This document shows positions 25,016 to 33,520 of a stretch of DNA of 64,000 bases, one piece after another. The notes beneath the pieces are model-generated. The model ran no database searches. It was not told the origin of the DNA and was given only the letters and a program-made list of their open reading frames with translations. The number at the start of each line of letters is the position of its first letter. The stretch's first letter is position 1. This stretch comes from Bythopirellula goksoeyrii (GTDB lineage: Bacteria; Planctomycetota; Planctomycetia; Pirellulales; Lacipirellulaceae), in NCBI RefSeq assembly GCF_008065115.1, contig NZ_CP042913.1, positions 4,691,278 to 4,755,277 of the forward strand. Reading direction: 5' to 3'. A program made the translations under genes and the position numbers.

Positions 25016-26821
25016 GTGTCTTCATCATTGATTCTGAAAATAAGCCGAATCGCTTCCCGCGGACTCAGTCTGCTTTTTCTACTGTTGGTAAATCAACAGC
25101 TCAGCGCTGACGTGGCGGTACTCTCCAATCGAACCCAGGCCAGCGTTTCCATCGAACTGCATCCTGTGGGGGAGGTCAAACGTTCTCTAACAATATCTCC
25201 GGGAGACTCGCGGCCTGTTTTCTTCAATCGGAGCCTAAGTGTGAGATTTGGCCAGGGGCTGATATTTCAGACCCTCGAATTAAGTCCAGGTTGTGCATAT
25301 TTCTTTAGGCAAGGTCTGGGAAAGAATTCTCTTTCCTTAGAGAAAATTGGCCTCGGGAAGAGCGATCTGGAACCCCAGGCTCGAATGGCGAAAGATTCAA
25401 ACGTCGCACATAAGAGTGGGTTAGTAGAAATTCCTGTCAAAATAGCTGTCGACGACGACGAACCTACGCATCGTTCAATCTGGGAACCACGTTTGCGGGA
25501 AAGAGTGGCAGCAGCTTCGCAAATCCTAGAGGTGAATTGTGGCGTTCAACTCGAGGTGGTCGGGGTCGAGACTTGGGACTCTAACAACTCTACGCATGAT
25601 TTCCATCAATCCATGCATGAGTTCGAGCGTGAAGTCTCATCGAAGGGAGTTCGGCTGGTAATCGGTTTCAGCAGTCAATATGAGGTCAGTTCTGGACGCA
25701 CCCACATGGGTGGCAGTCGTGGTACTTTGTTTCCCTACATCTTGCTCAAGGAGCGGGCTCGTAACGTGCGGGAGTCTCATCGGCTCGAACTTTTGGTACA
25801 TGAACTCGGACATTTTCTGGGCGCGACTCACAGTCCAGAACCCACTAGTGTCATGCGACCGGTAATCGATATTCGACAACCAGCGACGTTCGGTGGAAGA
25901 ATCCAGTTCGATCCGGTGAACGCGTTGTTGATGTCGCTGGTCACTGACGAGTTGCGTGAAAGACATGTCCCTAGCTTTGGAGATGTCTCACTGCCCACCA
26001 AGCAGCGTATGATCGAGATTTACGAAGTTTTGGCCGAAGCACTTCCGAATGATCCTGGTGCAGCACAGTACAAGCGGTTGGTAGCTTCAGCCACCTCTCC
26101 TCGATTGATTCAGGAAGTAAGAGAAGTACTACGTCAACTCACTCAAATGGCCAAGCTAGAAAAAGCCCGCGCAGATAAGAATACTGCCGAGGGTGTGCAT
26201 CATGCAGAAAGTAATTTAACTGGCGACGATTTGACAGCTCGCTTTGTACGGGAAGCGGCTGCGGTGGTCAGTGAGTTCAAAACCCACGAACAGTCCGAAG
26301 CGATGCTACTTGCCCTAGGGATCTTCATGGACACCGAGGGAGCACTCCTCTCTTTTCCTTTTACCAAAGGTTTGGTATCGCAAGTGGAATCAGAGCAGCA
26401 AAGAGTTGATCGTGAAGCTCTGCTCGGAGAACCAACGATGCGCGGCCGCACCGATCTGGCTAAGCATTTCTTCGTCTCAGCCCATTTGGCCGTTGCGCTA
26501 GGTGGCTCAAATGCTCGGGGAGTCGGATTGGCCAAAGAGGTCCTCGATGCGAATGGAGGAACAGGATTTAGTTTTGTTGACATGGCAGCAAACCGAGCGG
26601 GAATCATCTTTGCTGAAAAGATTCTGGCCGGTAAGGTTGAGGTCGAGCAACTTGCAGACGGATTTACCGTGAGTCGTTATCTACCAGAACTTGACGGCTT
26701 GGCCGAAGGGATTCGAGGGGATAAACTTCGCACCCAATATGCGAAAAATGACGGCGCCCTCTTGAACGCAGAATTGCAAAAAATCGAACAGCGCATCTTA
26801 GGCTTGCCGATTTATCAGTAG
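25016..26821 (+). CDS. Secreted zinc metalloprotease (metzincin-like)
   Basis: A 601-residue protein with a signal peptide (cleavage near residue 31, LSA-D). The zinc site is HELGHFLGATH (H262, E263, H266, H272), the extended metzincin motif, followed by SVM with M280 as the Met-turn. The protease domain, about 135-290, includes a typical region on archaemetzincin/astacin-like lines, but I cannot place it in a named subfamily. An N-terminal beta-rich domain and a C-terminal helical part of about 300 residues are unassigned. The start is GTG 25016. It stands alone between the SirB1-like gene and the carbon block. Confidence 0.7.
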   Translation: MSSSLILKISRIASRGLSLLFLLLVNQQLSADVAVLSNRTQASVSIELHPVGEVKRSLTISPGDSRPVFFNRSLSVRFGQGLIFQTLELSPGCAYFFRQGLGKNSLSLEKIGLGKSDLEPQARMAKDSNVAHKSGLVEIPVKIAVDDDEPTHRSIWEPRLRERVAAASQILEVNCGVQLEVVGVETWDSNNSTHDFHQSMHEFEREVSSKGVRLVIGFSSQYEVSSGRTHMGGSRGTLFPYILLKERARNVRESHRLELLVHELGHFLGATHSPEPTSVMRPVIDIRQPATFGGRIQFDPVNALLMSLVTDELRERHVPSFGDVSLPTKQRMIEIYEVLAEALPNDPGAAQYKRLVASATSPRLIQEVREVLRQLTQMAKLEKARADKNTAEGVHHAESNLTGDDLTARFVREAAAVVSEFKTHEQSEAMLLALGIFMDTEGALLSFPFTKGLVSQVESEQQRVDREALLGEPTMRGRTDLAKHFFVSAHLAVALGGSNARGVGLAKEVLDANGGTGFSFVDMAANRAGIIFAEKILAGKVEVEQLADGFTVSRYLPELDGLAEGIRGDKLRTQYAKNDGALLNAELQKIEQRILGLPIYQ

Positions 26822-26874
26822 TCAATTTCGCATTTTCCGTATTGTTCAGGCCATATTTTGCAACCGCGTGCCAA

Positions 26875-26903
26875 TTGTTGGGTCGCTTTCCTGCCGCTAC
26901 AAT
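26875..26903 (+). promoter_or_regulatory. Candidate sigma-70 promoter for the carbon block
   Basis: TTGTTG (26875-26880), a 17-base spacer and TACAAT (26898-26903; 5/6 match to TATAAT) lie 99 bases before the phosphofructokinase ATG at 27003. Confidence 0.4.
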
Positions 26904-27002
26904 ACTTGATTCTGTTAGAAGTTGCTTAGGCAAAAACTAGTATCGTTCATTGAAATCCCCGCTAAATTGCGGCTTGCTAGAAGAGATTGCTGGGTTCAAG
27001 AA

Positions 27003-28304
27003 ATGGGTCGTCCGAAGAATATGGTTGTCGCGCAAAGTGGCGGCCCGAGTTGTGTGATCAATAGCACGCTGAGAGGTATTGTAGAAGCGGCCCGCGAGTC
27101 GTCTGAGATTGGCTCAATCTACGGAGGCCATCACGGCATCGAGGGGGTTTTGAAAGAAGAATTGATCGATCTATCGGCACAATCTTCCGAAGAAATAGCT
27201 TTGCTAAGGTTCACTCCTGCTGCCGGTTCAATTGGCACCTGTCGTTACAAACTCAAGAGCTGGCAAAATGAAGATTTCGATCGAGTGATCGAGATCTTCA
27301 AGGCCCATGATATTGGATATTTTCTCTACATCGGCGGCAACGATTCGATGGACACGGCCAATAAGGTCGCGGCTCTCGGCCAGGAGCGGGGACTGGATCT
27401 CATCGGAGTTGGTGTTCCCAAGACGATTGACAACGACGTTGGCGATAGCGAGTTCAAACTTATCGATCATACCCCCGGCTACGGCTCGTGTGCCAAGTAC
27501 TGGATGCATATGGTGCAAAATGCCAACGAAGAGAACGCGGGTTCCTCTCCTGCGGATCCTGTCTTGGTATTGCAAGCGATGGGTCGCAAGATCGGGTTCA
27601 TTCCAGCCGCAGCGAGGTTGGCAGACCCCAATCGTGAGATGCCGTTGCAGATCTATCTTGCAGAGCGAAAGGTGACTTTGGAGCAAGTGGCCGACAATGT
27701 AAATGACCAACTCAAACGCGATGGGCGGGCGATGTTGGTTGTAAGCGAAGGGCTCGACGTGGGTGATCTGGGAGAAGTAAAAGATTCTTTCGGTCACACC
27801 TCTTTCGGAGCCAGTCAACTCACCGTGGCACAGCTAATCGTCAACTACCTCAACTCAACAGGCCTTGCAGCGAAGGGTGCGGCCCGCTGCAATGTATCAG
27901 GCACAGACCAGCGGAACTCCATCGGCTACGCTTCGGTGGTTGATCTCGATGAGGCTTATGAGGTGGGCGTGAAGGCATTGCAACTGGCCGCTGCAGGAGA
28001 GAGCGGCTTCATGTCCACGATCCTGCGCAAACCCGGTTCCACCTACGGCGTGACCTATGACAAGGTTCCGCTGCCCGAGGTGGCCAACAGCGAACGGACG
28101 TTCCCTGAAAAGTGGATTTCTGCTGATGGGCTCGACGTTTCCAATGACTTCGTCGACTACTGCAAGCCGCTGGTAGGCGATACGATGGTGAGCTTGCCGA
28201 TGGAAAATGGTCGACAACGTCTCGCCCGTCTCAAGCCACTTTTTGCAGAGCAGAAGCTTGGCAAGTATGTACCGCAGGCTGACCGTAGTAAGGCTCCTGC
28301 GTAA
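27003..28304 (+). CDS. pfp: Phosphofructokinase, pyrophosphate-dependent type (copy 1)
   Basis: The enzyme phosphorylates fructose-6-phosphate to fructose-1,6-bisphosphate, reversibly when PPi is the donor. The 433-residue protein has AQSGGPSCVINSTLRG at the N-terminus, YIGGNDSMDTANK and PKTIDNDVGD. ATP enzymes have G-G-D-G-S and P-G-T-I-D-N-D. Here the GGND and PKTIDND residues (Asp for Gly, Lys for Gly) mark PPi use. ATG 27003 (MGRPKNMVV) is the natural start; the frame is open to 26922. It heads a run with a HAD hydrolase, gnd, an SDR and zwf. A second, distantly related copy is at 38686-40014. Confidence 0.9.
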   Translation: MGRPKNMVVAQSGGPSCVINSTLRGIVEAARESSEIGSIYGGHHGIEGVLKEELIDLSAQSSEEIALLRFTPAAGSIGTCRYKLKSWQNEDFDRVIEIFKAHDIGYFLYIGGNDSMDTANKVAALGQERGLDLIGVGVPKTIDNDVGDSEFKLIDHTPGYGSCAKYWMHMVQNANEENAGSSPADPVLVLQAMGRKIGFIPAAARLADPNREMPLQIYLAERKVTLEQVADNVNDQLKRDGRAMLVVSEGLDVGDLGEVKDSFGHTSFGASQLTVAQLIVNYLNSTGLAAKGAARCNVSGTDQRNSIGYASVVDLDEAYEVGVKALQLAAAGESGFMSTILRKPGSTYGVTYDKVPLPEVANSERTFPEKWISADGLDVSNDFVDYCKPLVGDTMVSLPMENGRQRLARLKPLFAEQKLGKYVPQADRSKAPA

Positions 28305-28345
28305 CTCGCTGAGCAAGATTAAGAATCCTTGAAACTAGGGCAAGC

Positions 28346-29215
28346 ATGAAAGATTTTACCCCCAAGCACGAGTTCTTCGTGGGCATCGATTCCGATGGTT
28401 GCGTCTTCGACACCATGGAAGTGAAGCACAAAGAATGTTTCATCCCGGCATTTGTCAACTTCTACGAACTTCAAGGCGTGAGCAAGTATGCCCGCGAAGC
28501 AGCCGAGTTTGTGAATCTTTACTCCAAGAGTCGTGGGATCAATCGATTCCCGGCGCTGGTAGAGCAACTCGATTGGTTGCGCCGACGTCCCGAGGTGAAG
28601 GCTCGCGGAGTGAGAGTGCCTCGCCCTGAGGGTGTGATTAACTGGATCGAACAGGAAACCAAACTTGGTAACCCTGCCCTGGAAAGAGCAACTGAAGCGA
28701 CGGGGGATCCAGATCTGATGAAAGCACTGGAATGGTCTCGTGCAGTGAATGAAGCCATCGCCGATATGGTGCGTGGTGTGCCACCGTTTCCGAATGTAAA
28801 AAAATGTCTCGAGAAGCTTGGCGAGAGATCAGACATGTTGGTCGTCTCAGCCACACCCAACGCAGCCCTTGAGGCCGAGTGGCAAGAGCATGGCGTGGCT
28901 GACTATGTGCGGGCAATCTGTGGCCAAGAGTCGGGCACGAAGAAGGAAACCCTTGTGGTCGCCGGTCAATACGATCCGAACAAAGCGATGATGATTGGCG
29001 ATGCCCCGGGCGATCACAAAGCCGCCGTGGCCAACAACTGCCTGTTCTTTCCCATCAACCCAGGTCAAGAAGAAGCCAGTTGGAAGCGACTTCTGGATGA
29101 AGGAATCGATCGCTTTTTCGCAGGCACCTTTGCAGGTGACTACCAACAACAGCTAGTAGATGAGTTTAATCAGTACCTCCCCGCCACCCCGCCCTGGCCA
29201 GTGGACTCAAAATAA
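28346..29215 (+). CDS. HAD-superfamily hydrolase
   Basis: A 289-residue HAD phosphatase with motif I DSDGCVFDT (nucleophile D15, acid/base D17), motif II VVSAT, a conserved lysine in GTKKETL and motif IV MIGDAPGDHKAA. A long helical cap, about residues 25-140, lies between motifs I and II. The gene follows pfp by 41 bases, and gnd comes 100 bases later, so a sugar-phosphate substrate is plausible but unproven. I do not recognise a named family. Confidence 0.8.
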   Translation: MKDFTPKHEFFVGIDSDGCVFDTMEVKHKECFIPAFVNFYELQGVSKYAREAAEFVNLYSKSRGINRFPALVEQLDWLRRRPEVKARGVRVPRPEGVINWIEQETKLGNPALERATEATGDPDLMKALEWSRAVNEAIADMVRGVPPFPNVKKCLEKLGERSDMLVVSATPNAALEAEWQEHGVADYVRAICGQESGTKKETLVVAGQYDPNKAMMIGDAPGDHKAAVANNCLFFPINPGQEEASWKRLLDEGIDRFFAGTFAGDYQQQLVDEFNQYLPATPPWPVDSK

Positions 29216-29257
29216 CCTTTGAAATGGCTTACGACTGATTGCTAACAGCCTATGACT

Positions 29258-29291
29258 TCGTTCGATAATCTTCAAATCGATTTAGAACGAA
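29258..29291. repeat. Inverted repeat in the gnd leader
   Basis: TTCGTTC (29258-29264) and GAACGAA (29285-29291) form a perfect 7-base inverted pair 20 bases apart, ending 24 bases before the gnd ATG. An operator is possible. The bases before it (29228-29257) look like degenerate short repeats. Confidence 0.3.
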
Positions 29292-29315
29292 ATAACTCCC
29301 TATTTGGAATATAAA

Positions 29316-30755
29316 ATGTCAGAACTTTGTGATTTTGGACTGATCGGTCTCGCCGTGATGGGTGAAAATCTAGCACTGAACGTCGAAAGCCGTGGCTATC
29401 GCGTGGCCGTGTTTAATCGTACTACATCGAAGGTCGACGACCTCATGGCAGGCCGAGCCAAGGGAAAGCAATTCGTTGGCTGTCACAGTTTGGAAGATCT
29501 GGTCAGCTCGCTCAAGACACCCCGTCAGGTAATGATGATGGTCAAAGCAGGACCCGCAGTGGATGACCTGATCGAAACCCTTATCCCCCTCTTGTCACCC
29601 GGCGATATTCTCATCGACGGGGGCAATACTTTTTATGCGGACACCGAACGTCGTACCAAGTATGTCGAAAGCAAAGGACTACTCTATTGCGGCACAGGTG
29701 TCTCTGGAGGTGAGGAAGGCGCTTTGCTAGGTCCTAGCATGATGCCTGGTGGAAGCGAGGCCGCTTGGCCCCATGTTAAACCAATCTTCCAAGCTATCGC
29801 GGCCAAGGTCGGTCCGAACGATGATATCCCCTGTTGCGAATGGGTCGGACCGCGTGGCGCCGGTCACTACGTCAAGATGGTGCACAACGGCATCGAGTAC
29901 GGCGATATGCAGATGATCTGTGAAGCCTACTTTCTCTTGACTGAAGGCTTGGGGCTTTCCAACGAAGAGTTGTACGACGTTTTTGAAGATTGGTACCAGG
30001 GTGAACTCAACAGCTACTTGATCGAAATCACACGTGACATCTTTAGCGTCATGGACGACGACGGCGGCTACTTGGTCGACAAGATCATGGATCGTGCCGG
30101 AGCCAAGGGGACCGGCAAGTGGATGAGCCAGTTGGCCCTGGACCTCGGTGTCCCCAGCACCTTGGTGACCGAGGCCGTCTATGCGCGTTGCCTGTCGGCC
30201 ATGAAGGAAGCCCGGGTGCGAGCGAGCAAGGTGCTTTCGGGACCAAATCCAAAATACTCTGGCGACAAAACCAATTTCATCGAGCAGATTCGTGATGCCC
30301 TGTATGCCTCAAAGATTTGCAGCTATGCCCAGGGATTTGTGCAAATGCAGGCTGCGGCGATTGAGCACGACTGGCCCTTGAACTTTGGCGATTGTGCCAT
30401 GCTGTGGCGTGGTGGTTGTATTATACGTGCCGTTTTCCTTGATCGCATTAAGGAAGCTTTTGATGCAGATCCGAAGTTGGAGAATCTGCTGCTAGCTCCT
30501 TACTTCCAAGAGGCTGTCGAGCGATCTCAAGATGGCTGGCGACACGTGGTTGCATCGGCAGCACAATTGGGCATCCCAACCCCCGCCTTCTCGGCCGCCC
30601 TAGCCTACTACGATGGTTACCGCCGCGAGCGACTACCAGCCAATCTGCTCCAGGCTCAGCGCGACTATTTCGGTGCACATACATTCGAGCGTCTCGACAA
30701 ACCGGGTACTTTCCACGCGGAATGGATTCAGCTGCGGAAGAAGCCCAAGCAATGA
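29316..30755 (+). CDS. gnd: 6-phosphogluconate dehydrogenase, decarboxylating
   Basis: It converts 6-phosphogluconate to ribulose-5-phosphate with NADP+ in the oxidative pentose phosphate pathway. The 479-residue length is that of the long (E. coli-type) form. Motifs are the dinucleotide site FGLIGLAVMGENLALN, the substrate-site GVSGGEEGALLGPSMMPGG and the catalytic GAGHYVKMVHNGIEYGD with its Lys and Asn. ATG 29316 gives MSELCDFGL; the frame runs back to TTG 29304. zwf lies two genes downstream. Confidence 0.96.
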   Translation: MSELCDFGLIGLAVMGENLALNVESRGYRVAVFNRTTSKVDDLMAGRAKGKQFVGCHSLEDLVSSLKTPRQVMMMVKAGPAVDDLIETLIPLLSPGDILIDGGNTFYADTERRTKYVESKGLLYCGTGVSGGEEGALLGPSMMPGGSEAAWPHVKPIFQAIAAKVGPNDDIPCCEWVGPRGAGHYVKMVHNGIEYGDMQMICEAYFLLTEGLGLSNEELYDVFEDWYQGELNSYLIEITRDIFSVMDDDGGYLVDKIMDRAGAKGTGKWMSQLALDLGVPSTLVTEAVYARCLSAMKEARVRASKVLSGPNPKYSGDKTNFIEQIRDALYASKICSYAQGFVQMQAAAIEHDWPLNFGDCAMLWRGGCIIRAVFLDRIKEAFDADPKLENLLLAPYFQEAVERSQDGWRHVVASAAQLGIPTPAFSAALAYYDGYRRERLPANLLQAQRDYFGAHTFERLDKPGTFHAEWIQLRKKPKQ

Positions 30756-30790
30756 CTAACTGTCAACTGCCCACCGACCATTGACCACAA
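30756..30790. repeat. Degenerate AACTG/GACC-type short repeats
   Basis: The gap between gnd and the SDR gene is made of imperfect 7-8 base units: AACTGTC, AACTGCCC, ACCGACC, ATTGACC. It resembles the short-unit tract upstream of the kinase gene in style, not in sequence. Confidence 0.45.
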
Positions 30791-30799
30791 GCAACACTT

Positions 30800-31582
30800 A
30801 TGACCTCGGAATATTTGCAGAAACAATTTGGCCTCGATGGGCAGGTGTCCGTTGTGATCGGTGGCACGGGAGTGATCGGGGGGGCATTGTGTGATGGCCT
30901 GGCTCAGGCGGGTGCGCACGTCGTAGTGGCTGGGCGCAGCGAGGAACGTGGTCAGGCACGTGTCCAAGCGATTGAGAAGCTAGGAGGTAAAGCATCTTTC
31001 TCTTCCGTGGATGCCACTTCGCGAGAATCTCTGCAACAACTGCTCGACACCGTGATTGGCGAGCATGGCCGTGTCGATTCCTTAATCAACGGCACAGGGG
31101 TTAACTCCGCAACTCCTTACCTGGAAATCACCGACGAAGAACTACAACGTATTTTCGACGCAAACTTCATGGGAACGCATCTGGCCTGTCAGATCTTTAT
31201 TCCTCAAATGGTCAAGCAAGGAGGCGGATCGATTCTTAACATCGGCAGTGTCACTTGCTTTCTTCCGTTGTCGCGTGTCTACATGTACGCCGCCACCAAG
31301 GCTGCCATACTGAACCTTACACAAAACACGGCCCGGGAATTTGCGCCTCAGAAAATACGGATTAACTGCCTCTGTCCTGGATTTTTTCCTGCCGAACAGA
31401 ATCGCAAGATCCTTAGCCCCGAACGAACTGAGAGTATCATGAGGCACACTCCGATGGATCGATTTGGTTTGCCTGAAGAACTTGTTGGCGCGGCACTCCT
31501 GCTGCTCTCTCCAAAAGCAGGAAGTTTTATTACGGGGACTGCGATTTACGTCGATGGTGGGTTCACGGCGATGACAATTTAA
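30800..31582 (+). CDS. Short-chain dehydrogenase, fructuronate/mannonate oxidoreductase-like
   Basis: A 260-residue SDR with the NAD(P) motif GGTGVIGGALCDGL (a T-G-x-x-x-G-x-G variant), an NGTG turn, catalytic Ser in NIGSVT and YAATKAA (Y-x-x-x-K). The C-terminus has the usual ITGTAIYVDGGFTAM. The N-terminal QKQFGLDGQ leader is typical of SDRs annotated as D-mannonate/fructuronate oxidoreductases; that is the best guess, not a proof. It sits between gnd and zwf, which supports a sugar-acid substrate. Confidence 0.75.
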   Translation: MTSEYLQKQFGLDGQVSVVIGGTGVIGGALCDGLAQAGAHVVVAGRSEERGQARVQAIEKLGGKASFSSVDATSRESLQQLLDTVIGEHGRVDSLINGTGVNSATPYLEITDEELQRIFDANFMGTHLACQIFIPQMVKQGGGSILNIGSVTCFLPLSRVYMYAATKAAILNLTQNTAREFAPQKIRINCLCPGFFPAEQNRKILSPERTESIMRHTPMDRFGLPEELVGAALLLLSPKAGSFITGTAIYVDGGFTAMTI

Positions 31583-31590
31583 TAATGAAT

Positions 31591-31631
31591 ACTGCGACCA
31601 GCAGTCGCGGCTTTGTGGCGGCAGTTTTTTT
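31591..31631 (+). terminator. Intrinsic terminator after the SDR gene
   Basis: ACTGC (31591-31595) pairs with GCAGT (31621-31625). Inside is a second stem, GCGAC/GTCGC (31594-31598 with 31604-31608), as an alternative fold. Seven T follow (31625-31631). It ends 38 bases before zwf, so zwf may have its own promoter or be attenuated. Confidence 0.55.
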
Positions 31632-31668
31632 AGGTTTCCCTTTCCTTGACGTTTAGGAGCCCCAATTC

Positions 31669-33123
31669 ATGGCCGCGACTATTGTTATCTTTGGCGCTTC
31701 GGGCGATTTGACGAGTCGCAAGTTGATACCTGCCTTGTATCAACTCTATCGCAAAGGAAGGCTCTCATCGACTTTAAACATCGTTGGGGTCTCGCGAACG
31801 AAGTTTACTCACGCCGAGTGGAGGGAGGAGCTTGCCCGATCCACCGAAAAGTTTGTGGGAGAATCGTTTAACTCCGAGAATTGGGAACAGTTTGCTGAGA
31901 GAATCTACTATCAGCCGGGCGACATCGGACAACCGGACGATTTTACCTCGCTTTCTAAGTTCTTAGACGAACTCGAAGGTGGCGAAACCTGCACACGCGT
32001 CTATTACCTCTCTACAGCTCCCCGGTTCTACCAACCGGCGATTGAGCAGCTGGGCCAGGCGGGAATGTCTTGCGAATCCAACGGTCCCCGCCGTGTCGTG
32101 ATCGAAAAACCGTTTGGAACGGATTTGAAGAGTGCCCGGGAACTCAACCGGGTCACACATGAGGTCTTTGCCGAACAACAGGTCTACCGAATTGACCATT
32201 ATTTGGGCAAAGAAACCGTGCAGAACTTGTTGGTTCTCCGCTTCGGCAACACGATTTTTGAGCCGATTTGGAATCGCAACTACATCGACCATGTTCAGAT
32301 CACAGTGGCCGAGGAAGTCGATGTCGGAAGCCGTGCTGGGTACTACGATTCGGCCGGCGTTGTGCGCGACATGGTACAAAACCATCTGCTGCAACTATTG
32401 ATGGTGGCGGCAATGGAAGCACCCGTGCGGTATGAAGCTGATTCCATCCGAAACGAAAAGGTGAAGGTGCTTCACGCTATTCGCCCCCTTGAGACTGAGC
32501 AAATCCGCGATTACACCTTCCGAGGGCAGTATCGTGGATACACGAGCTCGAAGGGTGTTGAACCAACTAGCCGCACACCAACCTTTGCTGCACTCAAGCT
32601 GTGGATCGACAACTGGCGCTGGCAGGGGGTGCCGTTTTATCTCCGCAGCGGCAAGGCGATGTCCTGCCGCACGACGCAGATTGTGATCCAGTTCCACTGT
32701 CCTCCGCACAATCTGTTTGAGAACAGCCCCACCAGCTTGGGTGAGTCAAACCGCTTGGTGATCCAGGTCCAACCTGCCGAGGGGATCCAACTCCATTTTC
32801 AAACGAAAGTACCAGATGCCGGCATGAAGATGCGTCAGACCGACCTGAATTTCAACTATCAAAAGGAATTTCGCGGGGCGATTCCCGAAGCTTATGAACG
32901 ATTGCTGCTCGATGCGCTCGAAGGTGATGCCAGCCTGTTCGCCCGGGCCGACGAGGTAGAAGCCGCCTGGAAGGTTTGCGACCCGATTCTGGAAGCTTGG
33001 ACGGCTCGCGACAAACCAACCCTGTTCATGTACGACCCAGGCTTCTGGGGCCCCGATGAGTGTCGTGAATGGATGCTTGCTCAAGGACGAGAGTGGTTTG
33101 ATACTTGTCCGCTATTGGGGTGA
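31669..33123 (+). CDS. zwf: Glucose-6-phosphate 1-dehydrogenase
   Basis: It oxidises glucose-6-phosphate to 6-phosphogluconolactone with NAD(P)+. The 484-residue protein has the coenzyme site IFGASGDLTSRKLIPALYQL, the active-site RIDHYLGKETVQNLLVLRF (with the catalytic His) and the conserved EKPFGTDLKSA. ATG 31669 has AGGAG 8-12 bases upstream (TTAGGAGCC). It is preceded by a terminator-like hairpin. Together with gnd and pgi it makes up most of an oxidative pentose phosphate set; no cytoplasmic lactonase is in view. Confidence 0.96.
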   Translation: MAATIVIFGASGDLTSRKLIPALYQLYRKGRLSSTLNIVGVSRTKFTHAEWREELARSTEKFVGESFNSENWEQFAERIYYQPGDIGQPDDFTSLSKFLDELEGGETCTRVYYLSTAPRFYQPAIEQLGQAGMSCESNGPRRVVIEKPFGTDLKSARELNRVTHEVFAEQQVYRIDHYLGKETVQNLLVLRFGNTIFEPIWNRNYIDHVQITVAEEVDVGSRAGYYDSAGVVRDMVQNHLLQLLMVAAMEAPVRYEADSIRNEKVKVLHAIRPLETEQIRDYTFRGQYRGYTSSKGVEPTSRTPTFAALKLWIDNWRWQGVPFYLRSGKAMSCRTTQIVIQFHCPPHNLFENSPTSLGESNRLVIQVQPAEGIQLHFQTKVPDAGMKMRQTDLNFNYQKEFRGAIPEAYERLLLDALEGDASLFARADEVEAAWKVCDPILEAWTARDKPTLFMYDPGFWGPDECREWMLAQGREWFDTCPLLG

Positions 33124-33169
33124 TACAGTATTGTTTGCCGGAACTGCGCACGGCTTGTTCCTGCCTACA

Positions 33170-33397
33170 TTAGTGCTCGGCTAATTTGCGAAGTACATCA
33201 CGTTCTTTGTCCATTACTTTCTCGGCAACCTTAAACTGTCTTTCAAATTCTGCATCGTAAGGGATGAGTTTTAGGCCATCGTAAGTTTCCAAGACAAGCA
33301 CTTTATCCCCTTTGCCGACTCCCAGCTTCTTTAGCATTTCATCCGTGAAAACGATTCCCAAGGAATCTCCGACATCGGTTATTTCGACTGTGAACAT
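33170..33397 (-). CDS. AbrB/MazE-type antidote, Doc-partner-like, without a toxin
   Basis: A 75-residue swapped-hairpin DNA-binding protein: VGDSLGIVFTDEMLKKLGVG then KGDKVLVLETYDGLKLIPYD. The C-terminus (EFERQFKVAEKVM, then RDVLRKLAEH) matches the family of putative addiction-module antidotes that usually precede a Doc/Fic toxin. Here the 3' end faces the end of zwf only 46 bases away and no toxin gene fits. It may be a solitary regulator or a toxin-module remnant. The promoter is shared with the divergent psd gene. Confidence 0.7.
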   Translation of the reverse strand: MFTVEITDVGDSLGIVFTDEMLKKLGVGKGDKVLVLETYDGLKLIPYDAEFERQFKVAEKVMDKERDVLRKLAEH

Positions 33398-33520
33398 GGT
33401 TAATTCTCCGAGTTTGCTCGAATCGTAGCATATTCAAGGTAAAATCTCGACGCTTGAATCTCCGTAGCTAATGTGTACTCTGGAAAGATTACCCACCAAG
33501 CGAAATAATTCGGTAATCTG

